NCBI GenBank assembly: GCA_023391275.1 | Contig: JAEWBE010000046.1 | Location: forward strand, 1 to 5,923 | Length of the DNA: 5,923 nucleotides | Source: Bacillota bacterium | GTDB taxonomy: Bacteria; Bacillota; Clostridia; Oscillospirales; Acutalibacteraceae | Direction: 5' to 3' | In this document: positions 5,755 to 5,923 of the stretch, one piece after another | Numbering within the stretch: the stretch's first letter is position 1 | How the letters are laid out: each line of letters begins with the position of its first letter | The notes under the pieces: model-generated | The model's database searches: none | What the model was told of the DNA's origin: nothing | Seen by the model: the letters and a program-made list of their open reading frames with translations, nothing else | Made by a program: the position numbers and the translations under genes

Positions 5755-5923
5755 ATGAAAAAAAAGCCAAAGATCCTGGTAGTGGGCAGTTTTGTGATGG
5801 ATTTAATTGTGAGCACGGAAAAGTTCCCGAATTCAGGGGAAACGGTGCTGGGCAAAAGCTTCCGAACCGCACCGGGGGGCAAAGGGGCGAATCAGGCGGT
5901 GCAGGCGGCACGCCTGGGCGCCG
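5755..5923 (+). CDS. Ribokinase-like PfkB-family sugar kinase (3' partial)
   Basis: The first 56 codons are present and run off the window. ILVVGSFVMDLIV is the first strand of the PfkB fold, FPNSGETVLG the lid region, and PGGKGANQAVQAARLGA (40-56) the glycine-rich PfkB signature, nearly the same as in E. coli RbsK. The numbering matches RbsK without gaps from G11 to G44, as I recall that protein. Sugar-contact residues D16, G42, K43 and N46 are present, but the position of Asn14 holds Val, so the sugar may not be ribose. The C-terminal Asp base and ATP site lie beyond the window. The ribosome site AAGGAG at 5740-5745 is 9 bases before ATG. It follows the YhcH-like gene closely and should phosphorylate a sugar made or imported by this locus. 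I am confident of the kinase superfamily, less so of ribose. Confidence 0.88.
   Translation, partial: MKKKPKILVVGSFVMDLIVSTEKFPNSGETVLGKSFRTAPGGKGANQAVQAARLGA

Noticed and set aside
5289..5882. 197-codon open frame on the minus strand
   Set aside because: It spans the YhcH-like gene and the kinase start in antisense. Both of those have family signatures and good ribosome sites, and this frame has neither.

Overview
The window reads as part of a carbohydrate uptake and catabolism locus, with every recognisable gene on the + strand. The likely host is a Gram-positive Firmicute, most plausibly Clostridia. The reasons are strong GGAGG-type ribosome binding sites before most genes, one GTG and one TTG start, a lipoprotein-type solute-binding protein, a CUT1 sugar transporter without its own ATPase, and moderate base composition. 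The genus cannot be told from the sequence alone.

Layout. Positions 1-117 hold the C-terminal tail of an unrecognised protein. Positions 118-319 form a leader region with a LacI-operator-like palindrome, an imperfect hairpin and a 15-codon open frame behind a strong ribosome binding site. Positions 320-3446 encode a CUT1-type ABC importer in the order permease, permease, binding lipoprotein. The first permease gene is interrupted by an in-frame TAG at 860-862, and the downstream half continues in the same frame. After a 9-bp perfect hairpin (3466-3488) comes an FAD-dependent oxidoreductase (3528-5051). A strong hairpin at 5118-5154 probably ends that transcript, at least in part. It is followed by a YhcH/YjgK/YiaL-family sugar-associated protein (5265-5735) and the first 56 codons of a ribokinase-like PfkB sugar kinase (5755 to the window end).

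How the genes could work together (inference): the lipoprotein captures a sugar or sugar derivative outside the cell. The two permeases import it, powered by a shared MsmX-type ATPase encoded elsewhere. The FAD enzyme may oxidise the substrate or a product of it, the YhcH-like protein may act on a sugar anomer or intermediate, and the kinase would phosphorylate the product. The substrate cannot be read from the sequence. If the TAG is real and not suppressed, the importer is probably inactive in this strain.

I found no RNA genes, mobile elements, CRISPR arrays or phage genes. The most notable point is the amber codon in the first permease. Next are the 15-codon frame that resembles the start of a signal peptide, and a kinase whose sugar-pocket Asn is replaced by Val. 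I found no convincing wholly new system.
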